DNA from: Lentisphaerota bacterium
Lineage (GTDB): Bacteria; Verrucomicrobiota; Lentisphaeria; Victivallales; UBA1829
NCBI GenBank assembly: GCA_015061915.1
Contig: SUVR01000001.1
Coordinates: 92,991-156,990 of the forward strand
Direction of reading: 5' to 3'
Length of the DNA: 64,000 bases
In this document: one piece after another, positions 41,282 to 51,096 of the stretch
Layout of the letters: the number at the start of each line of letters is the position of its first letter
Numbering within the stretch: the first letter of the stretch is position 1
The notes under the pieces: model-generated
Seen by the model: only the letters and a program-made list of their open reading frames with translations
What the model was told of the DNA's origin: nothing
The model's database searches: none
Position numbers and translations under genes: made by a program

Positions 41282-43936
41282 ATGTCTGAAATGCCGAAAG
41301 CATACGAATCTGCGGAAGTCGAAGCCAAATGGTATCCTTACTGGGAGGAAAACGGGCTGTTCCGCGGCAAGCCTGAACCGGGTAAAAAACCTTATTCCAT
41401 CGTGATCCCGCCGCCGAACGTGACGGGTATTCTGACCATGGGACACGTGCTGAACAATACGCTGCAGGACATTCTGATCCGCTGGCACCGTATGATGGGC
41501 GAATCCGTCTGCTGGTTCCCCGGAACGGACCATGCCGGGATCGCCACGGAAAGCAAGGTGGATAAAGTTCTGCGTGAAACGGAAGGGATCGATCGCCGCA
41601 CGCTGGGACGTGAAAAATTCATCGAGCGCGTCTGGGACTGGAAAAAGCAGTACGGCGGCACGATTATCAAGCAGCTCCGCAAACTGGGTACTTCCTGCGA
41701 CTGGGAACGGGAACGCTTCACTATGGACGAAGGTCTTTCCGATGCAGTCAAGCAGGTGTTTGTCCAGCTGTATAACAAGGGCTACATCTACCGCGGCAAA
41801 CGCATGGTGAACTGGTGCCCCGCCGCCCAGAGCGCACTTTCTGATGAAGAAGTGATCTACAAGGAAGTCAAGGGCAAATTCTGGCATTTCCGTTACCCGC
41901 TGACAGACGGCTCCGGCTATCTGGTTGTTGCCACGACCCGTCCGGAAACGCTGTTCGGCGATACGGCTGTGGCGGTTCCGGTCAACGATCCCCGCTACAA
42001 ACACCTGGTTGGCAAAACGGTCAATCTGCCGTTGACGGACCGTCAGATCCCCATTATCGAAGACGAACACGCCGATCCGGAAAAAGGTACCGGCTGCGTG
42101 AAGATCACCCCCGCCCACGACCCCAACGACTATCAGGTGGGCAAGCGTCATGATCTGCCGTTCATCAACGTGATGAACCGTGACGGCTCCATGAATGCGG
42201 TCTGCGGCGAACGCTATGCCGGTCTGGACCGTTACGAATGCCGCAAGTTGTGCGTTGCCGACATCGAAGCGCAGGGGCTGCTGGAAAAGATCGAAGACAT
42301 CACCCACAATGTGGGCTTCTCCGAACGGGGCGGCGTGGAGATCGAAACGCTCCTCAGCGACCAGTGGTTTGTCAAGATGGATGAACTGGCAAAGCCCGCT
42401 ATTGAGGCTGTCCGCTCCGGCGCGATCAAGTTCTATCCGGAACGCTGGACCAAGACCTACTTCCACTGGATGGAGAATATTCAGGACTGGTGTATCAGCC
42501 GTCAGATCTGGTGGGGACACCGCATCCCCGCCTGGTATCGCGGCGATATCAACGATGAAAACCGGGAAGTCTATGTGGGTATGACCGCTCCCGAAGGCGA
42601 AGGCTGGTATCAGGAAGAAGACGTGCTGGATACCTGGTTCAGCTCCTGGTTGTGGCCCTTCTCCATTATGGGTTGGCCGGAAAAGACAGCGGAACAGGAA
42701 TATTTCTATCCGACCAACGACCTGGTGACCGGTCCGGACATCATCTTCTTCTGGGTTGCCCGTATGATCATGGCAGGTTATGAGTTCAAAGGTGCGCTGC
42801 CCTTCCGGAATGTCTACTTCACCAGCATCATCCGCGACGAGATCGGCAGAAAGCTGAGCAAGTCCCTCGGCAACTCTCCGGACCCGCTGGAAGTGATTGC
42901 CACCTACGGCGCAGACGCTCTGCGTTTTGCCATGGTCTATATCGCACCCGTCGGGATCGACATCCGCTACAGCAATGACAAGTGCGAACTGGGCAGAAAC
43001 TTTGCCAACAAACTGTGGAACGCCTGCCGTTTCCGCAAGATGCAGGGCGAAGTTTCCGCAGACTTCGATAAACTGACCATTCCTGCCGATAAACTGACCT
43101 CCGATGAACGCTGGATGCTCTCCAAGCTCAACGACGTGATCGTCAGCACGGATGAAGCACTCAAAGGCTTCAATTTCCATGCCGCCGCTCACGGGATCTA
43201 TGAACTGGTCTGGAGCAACTTCTGCGACTGGTTCATCGAAGCCAGCAAGGTTCGTCTCTACGGCACGGAAGAAGAAAAAGCCCAGGCACTCCATGTGCTG
43301 GACTTCGCCCTCTGGAACATTCTGCGTCTGCTGCACCCGTTCATGCCGTTCATCACGGAAGAACTGGCGCACCAGATGGGCTTCCTGAAAGACGGCGAAA
43401 GCATTATGTACTCTGCCTATCCCACGGCACTGGATCTGGAAAAATCCGAAGCCGTCTGCACGGCAGTGGAACAGAAATACGAACTGGTCACTGCGGGCAG
43501 AAGCCTGCGTCTTGCCAGCAACATTGCTCCGGGCAAAAAGATCGCCTATTACATCAAGGCGGCGAATGACGCAGCGGAAGCGTTCCTGCTGCAGGACATC
43601 GCCAGCGTCAAGTCCCTCCTCAATGCCTCGGAAGTGACCATCGGTAAGGACGACTACAAGGCGGAAGACGGTGCCGGTGCACCCTCCCAGCTTTGCAATG
43701 CGGGAGCGATCTTCCTGCCCCTGACCGGGCTGATCGATGTGGCTGCTGAACGGGTCAAACTGGAAAAACAGCAGAAGGATCTGCTCGGCTGGATCAAGAG
43801 TTCCGAAGGCAAGCTGAACAATGCCGGATTTGTGGCGAAAGCACCCCCGAAAGTGGTGGAAGATGCCCGTGCCCAGCTGGCAGATCTGAAAGAAAAGCTT
43901 GCCCGTGTGGAAAGTGCTCTTGCAGCTCTGAAGTGA
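41282..43936 (+). CDS. valS: valyl-tRNA synthetase
   Basis: A class I synthetase of 884 residues. PPPNVTGILTMGH holds the HIGH-type signature (TMGH at about 52-55), KLSKSLGNSPDP is the KMSKS motif (about 525), and the editing domain lies between with VVATTRPETLFGDTAVAV. A C-terminal coiled coil (VDVAAERVKLEKQQKDLLG to the end) is the tRNA-binding arm of ValRS. The gene is 12 nt before the tandem phosphoesterase gene and likely co-transcribed with it. Confidence 0.97.
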   Translation: MSEMPKAYESAEVEAKWYPYWEENGLFRGKPEPGKKPYSIVIPPPNVTGILTMGHVLNNTLQDILIRWHRMMGESVCWFPGTDHAGIATESKVDKVLRETEGIDRRTLGREKFIERVWDWKKQYGGTIIKQLRKLGTSCDWERERFTMDEGLSDAVKQVFVQLYNKGYIYRGKRMVNWCPAAQSALSDEEVIYKEVKGKFWHFRYPLTDGSGYLVVATTRPETLFGDTAVAVPVNDPRYKHLVGKTVNLPLTDRQIPIIEDEHADPEKGTGCVKITPAHDPNDYQVGKRHDLPFINVMNRDGSMNAVCGERYAGLDRYECRKLCVADIEAQGLLEKIEDITHNVGFSERGGVEIETLLSDQWFVKMDELAKPAIEAVRSGAIKFYPERWTKTYFHWMENIQDWCISRQIWWGHRIPAWYRGDINDENREVYVGMTAPEGEGWYQEEDVLDTWFSSWLWPFSIMGWPEKTAEQEYFYPTNDLVTGPDIIFFWVARMIMAGYEFKGALPFRNVYFTSIIRDEIGRKLSKSLGNSPDPLEVIATYGADALRFAMVYIAPVGIDIRYSNDKCELGRNFANKLWNACRFRKMQGEVSADFDKLTIPADKLTSDERWMLSKLNDVIVSTDEALKGFNFHAAAHGIYELVWSNFCDWFIEASKVRLYGTEEEKAQALHVLDFALWNILRLLHPFMPFITEELAHQMGFLKDGESIMYSAYPTALDLEKSEAVCTAVEQKYELVTAGRSLRLASNIAPGKKIAYYIKAANDAAEAFLLQDIASVKSLLNASEVTIGKDDYKAEDGAGAPSQLCNAGAIFLPLTGLIDVAAERVKLEKQQKDLLGWIKSSEGKLNNAGFVAKAPPKVVEDARAQLADLKEKLARVESALAALK

Positions 43937-43948
43937 GGAGAAAAGATA

Positions 43949-46900
43949 ATGTCTCTGCCGGAAAAACCTTTGTCGAAAGCAGAACTTGCAGAGACATTCG
44001 TATTCTTTCATGATCAGGCTTTGACACCGGAGGATGCCAGAGAATATTCCACTTCCGGTAACTTGCCGGAGGGCGGGATCTCATTCAAACTTTTGCCCGC
44101 CGGGACATTCGATCTTGCAGATATCAGCGGTGCATTTACGCCCGTTTCGGATGCAGGGATCGTTTGCGGAAAGATCGTTGCAGAAGCTGAAGAGGAGCGC
44201 TATCTGGGGCTGGGTGCCGACTGGTGGCTGACCGGATTTTTGAACGGCAGAGAGATCGGTACCACGGAACCGGTCGGCAACAACGGCTTCCCCGTTTCGC
44301 CTTACGATCAGCTGTATAAGATCCGGCTGCAGAAAGGTGTTAATCGCTTTGCGGTGTATCTGCGCCCCGGGGCAGCAAGTTGGCAGTTCGGATGCCGTCT
44401 TATCTCCAGTATGGCGGATCTGCCGGAAGATGTGGATACCCGTGACCTGCTGCTGGACCGGATCCGCGAATTGAAACTGCTGAACGGTCCGCTGGTCCAT
44501 AATGTCTCCACCGATCGGGCGTGTATCTCTTTCTCCTTCAACGTGCCTGCTGCGGGCGGGATCCGCTGCAACGGCAGGGAAGTCTGGGCGTGGCAGTATG
44601 GTTCCCGCTTGAGAAAACGGGTCCATCGTTTTGAAATTGAAGGCTTGGAACCGGATACGGAATATCCCTTTGAAGTGTTGATGCTGGATGAAGCCGCACC
44701 GGCGGAACGGGTGGTGGCGACCGGCGTGTTCAAGACTTTTCCCGCCCACGGAACAAATTTTTCGTTTACGCTGACCAGCGATACCCAGTTTGCCCACAAA
44801 GACCGGATCGCCGTGATGAAGGATCTGTACCGGAACTGCGGTCTCGGAAAGGCGGATTTCTTCGTTACGCTGGGAGATGTGGACAGCGAATTTTCAAATT
44901 TTCAGAAAGTCTATTTTGATACCTTTTTCAACCCGCTGAAAGAGCTTGGTTTTGATCTTCCGGCGCAGATCGCGCGGGGAAATCACGAGTATCGCGGCAC
45001 GGATACGGACCAGTATTTTCACTGGTTCGGCAGCCCGTACTACGCATTCCGGTATGGCGATGTGTTCTTCTTTGTACTGGATACCGGTGAGGACAAGGAC
45101 AGGATCATGACCCCGCACCACTACACGCTGCGGACCGATACGGATCAACTGTTCCGGGATCAGCGCCGCTTTGTGGAGGAAATGATCCGCACGGAAGCGT
45201 GCCGGACCGCAAAGTACCGGATCGTCCTTTCCCACGCCGGACCGCTGGATTGTGATGTGCCGAAGCTGAAATACTATATTGAACGGCTGGAGATCGCCGC
45301 CGGTCCCCTGTGCGGACCGGATCCCGCCTGCAAGATCCATCTCTGGCTGGGGGCGGATATTCACTGCCTGAAACCGGAGGATGCCAAAGCTGCCTCGCTG
45401 AAAAAGCAACTGCCCGGCGAAGCAAAAACATTCCTCATGCCCGACCGGTTTATTTACAATTTGAAGACATTGAGCCCAACTTATACCCCGATCAAAGATG
45501 CGGCGCTGGTTTCCTTTGAGATCACGGCGGATCAGGATGAGGAAATCGTGCTTGGCGTGGGTGTGGATTACTGGTTCACGCTGTTTCTGAACGGGGAACA
45601 GATCGCCACATCTGAACCGGAAGGCGGCGGGGATCTTTACGAAAACGGTTTTTATGTTCTCCAGTATAAAGTAGCGCTGAAGAAAGGAAAAAATTATTTC
45701 GTAATGCATACCCGCCCCGGTATTGCAAGCTGGAATATTGCGGTTTGCAATCTTTCGGATCTTGTGACATACGGACCTTATGTATTTGAAGTCGATCGCA
45801 ACTCTGCGGTTGTGGCATTGGAATATCAGATTCCGCTGGCGGTCTGGCTCCGTTACTGGGAGGATGGGAAGGAAACGGAAAAAAAACTTTGCAAAGGTCT
45901 GACTTATGGCTCCATTGCACTGAAAAAATGGCATCGTTTCGAGCTGAAAGATCTGAAGCCGGATATGGTTTACCGTTATGAAATCCTGCCTGCCGGTAAA
46001 CTGGAGCAGCCGGATGCGCCCACCGGTTCGTTCAAGACTCTGCCTGCTGCCGGGACCAGACACGTGATGACGGCGATCAGCGATACCCAGTTCGGACCGG
46101 AGGAACGGGTGAGTATCATCCGCAAGTTTGTTAAAAACGGCGTGTTCAAAGATACCGATCTGCTGGTTTCTCTGGGCGATGTTACCAGTACGTTTGACAA
46201 CTTTCACTACATGTATTTCAATTCGTTTCTGGATGTGTTCCGTCAGGAAGGCGTGATGGCTCCTTTCTATCCTGTCCGGGGCAATCACGAGTACCGGGGG
46301 CGGGATACGGACCGCTATGTGGAGTGGTTCGGGCGTCCCTATTACGCTTTCCGGTATGGGAATGTGCTGTATATCGTGCTGGATTCCGGGGAGGATAAAC
46401 CCTTCCGGGAAAAGGCAACTTATACCTGGCGGACCGATACGGAAATCTATTTTGAGGAACAGAAAGCGTGGCTGGAAGAGTTGGTGAAGAGCGATCTTTT
46501 CCAGACCGCAAAGGTGCGGATCGTGCTGGCTCATGCAACACCTTTTATCTGGTACGGACACTGGATGGCACGCAATCTCGGAAAGATCGCCGGTTGTTTC
46601 ATCGGAAAAGAACCCGAACACCAGATCGACCTCTGGCTTTGCGGTCACGTTCATTCTCCTTTCCGCTATGATCCGGTTGCCGATGACTGTTCCGGTCCGG
46701 CGCCCAATAACAAAAAACATAAAAGTAAAGGTCTCCCGATATGGGATACCGATCGAATCAAATTCCCTGTCTATATCAATGATGGTCCCGGCGGACGCGG
46801 CGTGCAGTGCAGTGTGGTCCGTCTGGAAGTGGAGGGGGAAAAAATTCATCTGAAGTGTTACGGGAACGATGGCACCCTGATGGATGACATTGTGATCGAA

Positions 46901-46987
46901 CGGGGAAAGCCCTTTGACGTGAAAAATACAACATTTATCAAATACGAAAAACACGAAAGTAAAAAAGATAAGACGAAAGGAAAGTAA
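43949..46987 (+). CDS. tandemly duplicated metallophosphoesterase (1012 aa)
   Basis: Two homologous halves of about 500 residues, each with a carbohydrate-binding-like beta domain (LGADWWLTGFLNGREI in half 1, VGVDYWFTLFLNGEQI in half 2), a fibronectin-like domain and a calcineurin-like phosphoesterase. Half 2 keeps SDTQF (about 711), GDVTS, GNHEYRG, AHAT and CGHVHSP (about 899). Half 1 has SDTQF (about 276), GDVDS, GNHEYRG and SHAG but GADIH where GHxH is expected (about 469), so its second metal site is probably damaged. The first His of D-x-H is Gln in both. No signal peptide. Substrate unknown; purple-acid-phosphatase-like folds are the nearest analogy. Confidence 0.8.
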   Translation: MSLPEKPLSKAELAETFVFFHDQALTPEDAREYSTSGNLPEGGISFKLLPAGTFDLADISGAFTPVSDAGIVCGKIVAEAEEERYLGLGADWWLTGFLNGREIGTTEPVGNNGFPVSPYDQLYKIRLQKGVNRFAVYLRPGAASWQFGCRLISSMADLPEDVDTRDLLLDRIRELKLLNGPLVHNVSTDRACISFSFNVPAAGGIRCNGREVWAWQYGSRLRKRVHRFEIEGLEPDTEYPFEVLMLDEAAPAERVVATGVFKTFPAHGTNFSFTLTSDTQFAHKDRIAVMKDLYRNCGLGKADFFVTLGDVDSEFSNFQKVYFDTFFNPLKELGFDLPAQIARGNHEYRGTDTDQYFHWFGSPYYAFRYGDVFFFVLDTGEDKDRIMTPHHYTLRTDTDQLFRDQRRFVEEMIRTEACRTAKYRIVLSHAGPLDCDVPKLKYYIERLEIAAGPLCGPDPACKIHLWLGADIHCLKPEDAKAASLKKQLPGEAKTFLMPDRFIYNLKTLSPTYTPIKDAALVSFEITADQDEEIVLGVGVDYWFTLFLNGEQIATSEPEGGGDLYENGFYVLQYKVALKKGKNYFVMHTRPGIASWNIAVCNLSDLVTYGPYVFEVDRNSAVVALEYQIPLAVWLRYWEDGKETEKKLCKGLTYGSIALKKWHRFELKDLKPDMVYRYEILPAGKLEQPDAPTGSFKTLPAAGTRHVMTAISDTQFGPEERVSIIRKFVKNGVFKDTDLLVSLGDVTSTFDNFHYMYFNSFLDVFRQEGVMAPFYPVRGNHEYRGRDTDRYVEWFGRPYYAFRYGNVLYIVLDSGEDKPFREKATYTWRTDTEIYFEEQKAWLEELVKSDLFQTAKVRIVLAHATPFIWYGHWMARNLGKIAGCFIGKEPEHQIDLWLCGHVHSPFRYDPVADDCSGPAPNNKKHKSKGLPIWDTDRIKFPVYINDGPGGRGVQCSVVRLEVEGEKIHLKCYGNDGTLMDDIVIERGKPFDVKNTTFIKYEKHESKKDKTKGK

Positions 46988-46989
46988 AG

Positions 46990-48312
46990 ATGTCTGGAAT
47001 CTTCAAGGCTTATGACATCCGCGGGATCTACCCGGAACAGTTGAACGAAACGATCGCCGAAAAGATCGGCAGAGCGTTTGTGACCTTTACCGGCGCGAAA
47101 AAAGTGGTGGTCGGCAGAGATATGCGCCCCCACTCCGAACCCCTGTTTCAGGCGCTGACCAAAGGGATCACCGAACAGGGCGCCGACGTGGTGGATCTGG
47201 GACTCTGCTCCACGCCGATGAGCTATCACGCCAACGGAAAACTGGGTGCCGATGGCGGAATCATGATCACTGCCTCCCACAACCCCGGCGAATGGAATGG
47301 TTTTAAGCTGTGCCGTGCGCAGGCTGTTCCGATCAGCGGCGTGACCGGGATCGCCGATATCGAAGCACTGGTCGCCGCCGATCAATGGGAAACACCGGAA
47401 AAGGTCGGGACCGTGACGCAGTATGACATTGCGGCAGAATATGCCAAGTTCCTCCGGTCCTTCGTGAAGTTTGACAAAAAGCCGAAAGTGGTGGTGGACT
47501 ACGCCAACGCTATGGGGATCTATGAGATCAAGGGGATCGAAGATCTGTTCGAGATCGTGCCCCTCTACAAGGAACTGGATGGCACATTCCCCAATCACGA
47601 AGCGAACCCGCTGCATCTGGAAACACTGGATGCCATCCGGGCAAAAGTGGTGGAAGTCGGTGCCGACTTCGGTGCGGCGTTCGACGGCGATGCAGACCGT
47701 TGCGGATTCATCGACAACGAAGGCAATATCATTCCCATGGACCTCTTTACCGCTCTGATCGCTCAGGATACCCTGGAAGATGTGCCGGCAGGTACGCCGA
47801 TCCTGTACGACCTGCGTTCCAGCTGGGCAGTCAAGGAAAGTATCGCCGAACACGGCGGCAAGCCGGTGATGTCCCGTGTCGGTCACGCCTTCATCAAGGC
47901 ACAGATGCGCGAAGTTGGTGCTGTTTTCGCCGGTGAACTCTCCGGGCACTACTACTACAAGGAAAACTTTGTGGCAGAATCCCAGGGGCTCTCCATGATC
48001 AAACTGGCGAACCTGATCTGCAAGACCGGTAAAAAAGTCGCCGATCTGGTGAAGCCGCTGAAAAAATATTATCAGAGCGGCGAGATCAACAGCAAAGTGG
48101 CAGACGTTCAGCCCATTCTTGCCGCCATCCGGGAAAAGTACGCGGACGGCAATCAGTTTGAACTGGACGGCATCAGCGTGGAATACAGCGACTGGTGGTT
48201 CAATGTGCGCTCCTCCAATACGGAACCGCTCCTGCGCCTCATTGTGGAAGCAAAGGATCCGGCAAAGATGGCGGAAAAACGGGATGAACTCCTGGCTCTG
48301 ATCCGCGGCTGA
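46990..48312 (+). CDS. phosphomannomutase/phosphoglucomutase family protein
   Basis: A 440-residue alpha-D-phosphohexomutase that shifts phosphate between C1 and C6 of mannose or glucose phosphate. The four family segments are present: the phosphoserine loop ITASHNP (about 95), the metal loop DGDADR (about 230), the sugar loop with GELSGHYYYK, and the C-terminal phosphate loop RSSNTEPLLRL. GELSGHYYY suggests the AlgC/ManB type used for both sugars. It starts 2 nt after the preceding stop with AAGGAAAG as binding site. Confidence 0.92.
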   Translation: MSGIFKAYDIRGIYPEQLNETIAEKIGRAFVTFTGAKKVVVGRDMRPHSEPLFQALTKGITEQGADVVDLGLCSTPMSYHANGKLGADGGIMITASHNPGEWNGFKLCRAQAVPISGVTGIADIEALVAADQWETPEKVGTVTQYDIAAEYAKFLRSFVKFDKKPKVVVDYANAMGIYEIKGIEDLFEIVPLYKELDGTFPNHEANPLHLETLDAIRAKVVEVGADFGAAFDGDADRCGFIDNEGNIIPMDLFTALIAQDTLEDVPAGTPILYDLRSSWAVKESIAEHGGKPVMSRVGHAFIKAQMREVGAVFAGELSGHYYYKENFVAESQGLSMIKLANLICKTGKKVADLVKPLKKYYQSGEINSKVADVQPILAAIREKYADGNQFELDGISVEYSDWWFNVRSSNTEPLLRLIVEAKDPAKMAEKRDELLALIRG

Positions 48313-48334
48313 CCGGAACATTTTTAAGATTTCT

Positions 48335-48381
48335 GCCGGAGCGGCTTTCTGCTGAAAGTTTCTCCGGCGTTTTCTTTTTTT
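48335..48381 (+). terminator. terminator after the phosphohexomutase gene
   Basis: GCCGGAG and CTCCGGC, 7 bp, with an inner CTTT / AAAG stem, followed by a T-rich run. Confidence 0.7.
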
Positions 48382-48396
48382 GAGCGGAATACAAAA

Positions 48397-48428
48397 AAAC
48401 GGCGGTGACTTTGCAGTCGCCGCCGTTT
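48397..48428 (-). terminator. terminator after the SDR gene
   Basis: AAACGGCGGTGAC and GTCGCCGCCGTTT pair with one mismatch (C·T avoided by G-T) over 13 bp; on the minus strand a T-run follows. Confidence 0.85.
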
Positions 48429-48451
48429 GCTATTTGTGGGATCTGAGATGA

Positions 48452-49564
48452 TCAGATATCTGCCACTACATCCGGGTTTTCCTGTTTGTAGTAAGCGTAG
48501 TTCATCATCTTGAGGAAGTCCACATCCAGCTTCCAATCCAGGGCTTCGTCGCCCAGGTCGGCACGGACGTTGGTCTGGTCGAAGATGATCTGGGTGGTGA
48601 AGTAGGGCATCAGGTCGCCGATCATCTTGGTGATGAGCAGTTCGTCCGGGGTGGGATCTTCCACTTTGTCCATGACGCAGAGGTTATCTGCCTTCAGGGT
48701 GGAGGAGACCGCTTCGGAGATCATCTGAGTGGAAACCGGGCTGTCACCGGTGATGTGATAGGTCTTGCCGCAGACGGGCTTGAAGAACAGGGTGCTGATC
48801 GCCTTCTGAACGTAGTCGATGGGCACGAAGTAGATCTTATCGCTGGTGGGGCTCTGGAGACGGATCGTCATGGGCAGGTGAGCTGCCGGATTGATCCCCG
48901 CCTTCAGGCAGCGGTTCTTTTTGACTCTGCCGAGGAATTCCAGAATACGATAGAACGCCAGCGGCTTGCGCAGTTTGCCATCCGTAAGTCTGCCCACAAT
49001 GATGGAGGGGCGGTAGATGGTGTGGGGAACGCCGCATTCACGGACGAGCTTTTCCGCATCGAACTTACTGCGTTCGTAGGAGTTGATGAAACCTTTAGCA
49101 GGCATATCATCTTCCATAACTCTGCCGACGCTGGTACCGGCGACGTATGCCGTACTGACATAGTGGAGCAGGGGGATGTTGAAGCGTTTGACCGCTTCCA
49201 GAGCCTGCTTGGTGCCGTTCAGGTTGGTGGCATAGGTCTTGCCTTCCGGGTCTTTGCCCAGGTTCACGTCTGCTGCGCAGTGGAACATGGCATCAAAGGG
49301 GGCATACTTCGCAATTTCATCGAAGGGCAGCTGAGTGACATCGCCGGCGATCACGCTGATCCCGCTCATAATTGCATCAAATGCTTCCGGGGTACCGTCA
49401 AATTCGCACTGGTCGCGGATTGCATCTTCAACACGCTGCTGGGCAGTCTGGGTGCGGCCTGCACGGATCACTGCCACGATTTTGAAGTCCGGATGTTTCC
49501 GGAGCATTTCTGTTACGACTGATGCTCCGACCAGTCCCGTAATACCTGTGAGTAGAATCTTCAA
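48452..49564 (-). CDS. extended short-chain dehydrogenase (NAD-binding, thioester-reductase-like)
   Basis: A 370-residue extended SDR. The nucleotide-binding motif is LLTGITGLVGASVV; later come IAGDVTQLPF, HCAADVNLGKD and the catalytic Tyr-Lys pair in YERSKFDAEKLV, with YRPSIIVGRL after it. This set resembles the male-sterility/thioester-reductase branch and nucleotide-sugar epimerases; the substrate is uncertain. Start is a TTG at 49564, preceded by AGGAG 8 nt upstream and leading straight into the Rossmann strand. An in-frame ATG 13 codons earlier has no binding site. Confidence 0.82.
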   Translation of the reverse strand: MKILLTGITGLVGASVVTEMLRKHPDFKIVAVIRAGRTQTAQQRVEDAIRDQCEFDGTPEAFDAIMSGISVIAGDVTQLPFDEIAKYAPFDAMFHCAADVNLGKDPEGKTYATNLNGTKQALEAVKRFNIPLLHYVSTAYVAGTSVGRVMEDDMPAKGFINSYERSKFDAEKLVRECGVPHTIYRPSIIVGRLTDGKLRKPLAFYRILEFLGRVKKNRCLKAGINPAAHLPMTIRLQSPTSDKIYFVPIDYVQKAISTLFFKPVCGKTYHITGDSPVSTQMISEAVSSTLKADNLCVMDKVEDPTPDELLITKMIGDLMPYFTTQIIFDQTNVRADLGDEALDWKLDVDFLKMMNYAYYKQENPDVVADI

Positions 49565-49623
49565 GGTTCTTGCTCCTGTTAAGGGGTTTTGTTTTATACT
49601 CAAATCTGTTTCATATATTTTAT

Positions 49624-49651
49624 CTTATAACTGCATACAACACGCAATCAA
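49624..49651 (-). promoter_or_regulatory. probable promoter of the SDR gene
   Basis: On the minus strand, TTGATT, 16 nt, TATAAG, 60 nt before the TTG start. Confidence 0.5.
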
Positions 49652-49732
49652 CCTTAATATAACACACTTTTCGGAAAATAAAAGTCCTGTAACGCTTTTA
49701 TTTAGGAAAAATTGAACTTCTGCCGTTTTCCG

Positions 49733-49762
49733 TTGGAAAATCGCCGGATATTGATGTATATT
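49733..49762 (+). promoter_or_regulatory. possible waaA promoter
   Basis: TTGGAA, 18 nt, TATATT, with a TATAAT also overlapping at 49762. Spacing is slightly long, so support is modest. Confidence 0.35.
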
Positions 49763-49801
49763 ATAATAAGGAAAAATTCAACCCCGAACCGGAGATCTTT
49801 T

Positions 49802-51079
49802 ATGCTCTTTTTTTACCGATTGCTCTTCCCGATCGCATTCCTTTTCTTTCTTCCCGGATTGATTGTTAAGTTGATTCGCAGAAGTGGTTGGAAAAAAACA
49901 TATTGGGAGCGATTCGGTCTGTTTTCTTCAGAACGGAAAAAAGAATTGAAGGACTGGCAGGGGGCGATCTGGATCCATGCCGTCAGTGTGGGGGAAACAA
50001 ACCTGGCTCTGACTCTGCTCAAAGAGTGGAACGCAGTCAATCCGGACCGGAAATATATTTTCAGCACCACGACCACCACCGGACAGGAAATCGCCCGGAA
50101 CAAGGCGCCGGACAATGTGAAAGTCATTTTCTGCCCCATTGACTCCTGTCTTGCCGTGACGCTGACCCTGAACCTGCTGAAGCCCTCTGCCATTGTGATC
50201 ATGGAGACCGAACTGTGGCCCAATCTGGTGCTGATGGCGAAGAAACGGGGGATCAAGCTGGCTCTGGTCAATACCCGGATCTCGGATAAATCTTTCGGCG
50301 GTTATCGCCGGTTCCGTTTCTTCTTTGCGCCCCTGCTGAAAGCCTTTGACTGCATCCTCGCCCAGACTGCAATGGATCTGGATCGCTTGCAGACCATCTG
50401 CCCCGCACTGAAGGAAACGGCGTCCGTCAGCGGCAATATCAAGTTCGATCAGAAGGCGCCGGAACGGGAAAAATTTGATTACGCTTCCGTATTCGGACCG
50501 GACCGGACCATGATCCTTTCCTGCTCCACCCACTCCCCGGAAGAAGCGCTGCATCTGGATGCGTTCAAACAGATCCGGCAGGAATTCCCGCAGGCATCTC
50601 TGACCATTGTGCCGCGTCATGCCGAACGGGGTGGTGACATTGAAAAACAGATCCTGGATGCGGGCTTCACCTGTTTCCGCAGAAGTACCGGCACCGGTAC
50701 GGAAAAACCGGATGTGCTGCTGGCAGATACCACCGGCGAACTGCCCGCTTTCATCAAGGGTGCAGACATCGTTCTGATGGGTAAGACGATGGCGGGAAAT
50801 GACGAAGGTCAGAACATCATCGAGCCGGCTCTGATGGGCAAACCGATCATCTCCGGACCGAAGCTGAAAAATTTCCGTCAGGCGCTGGATGTGCTGGTGA
50901 AGGCGGATGCTGTCCGGCGGATCGGAAACGATGGCGAGCTTGCCGCCGCCCTGCGTGAACTGCTTACCGACCGCCCTGCCGCCGAAGCGATGGGGCAGCG
51001 CGCGCAAACCGTGATCCTGGCAAACCGGGGCGCTCTGCAAACTACTGTGAATGCACTTGAAAAACTGATGAATCAATAA
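49802..51079 (+). CDS. waaA: 3-deoxy-D-manno-octulosonic acid (Kdo) transferase
   Basis: WaaA adds Kdo to lipid A precursor at the inner face of the membrane. The 425 residues begin with an N-terminal membrane anchor (about 5-25, FPIAFLFFLPGLIVKLI), then the GT30 core: WIHAVSVGETNLA, STTTTTGQEIA, IVIMETELWPNL, ALVNTRISDKSF, VSGNIKFDQ and NIIEPALMGKPIISGP. Start 49802 has GGAG 9 nt upstream and places the membrane anchor first; upstream in-frame ATGs lack one. Presence of Kdo transferase shows an LPS-type outer membrane. Confidence 0.93.
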   Translation: MLFFYRLLFPIAFLFFLPGLIVKLIRRSGWKKTYWERFGLFSSERKKELKDWQGAIWIHAVSVGETNLALTLLKEWNAVNPDRKYIFSTTTTTGQEIARNKAPDNVKVIFCPIDSCLAVTLTLNLLKPSAIVIMETELWPNLVLMAKKRGIKLALVNTRISDKSFGGYRRFRFFFAPLLKAFDCILAQTAMDLDRLQTICPALKETASVSGNIKFDQKAPEREKFDYASVFGPDRTMILSCSTHSPEEALHLDAFKQIRQEFPQASLTIVPRHAERGGDIEKQILDAGFTCFRRSTGTGTEKPDVLLADTTGELPAFIKGADIVLMGKTMAGNDEGQNIIEPALMGKPIISGPKLKNFRQALDVLVKADAVRRIGNDGELAAALRELLTDRPAAEAMGQRAQTVILANRGALQTTVNALEKLMNQ

Positions 51080-51096
51080 CAATATGAGGTGAACCT

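Noticed and set aside
41255..44011. A 918-codon open frame opposite valS
   Set aside because: Shadow of valS; the valS motifs are all intact on the plus strand.
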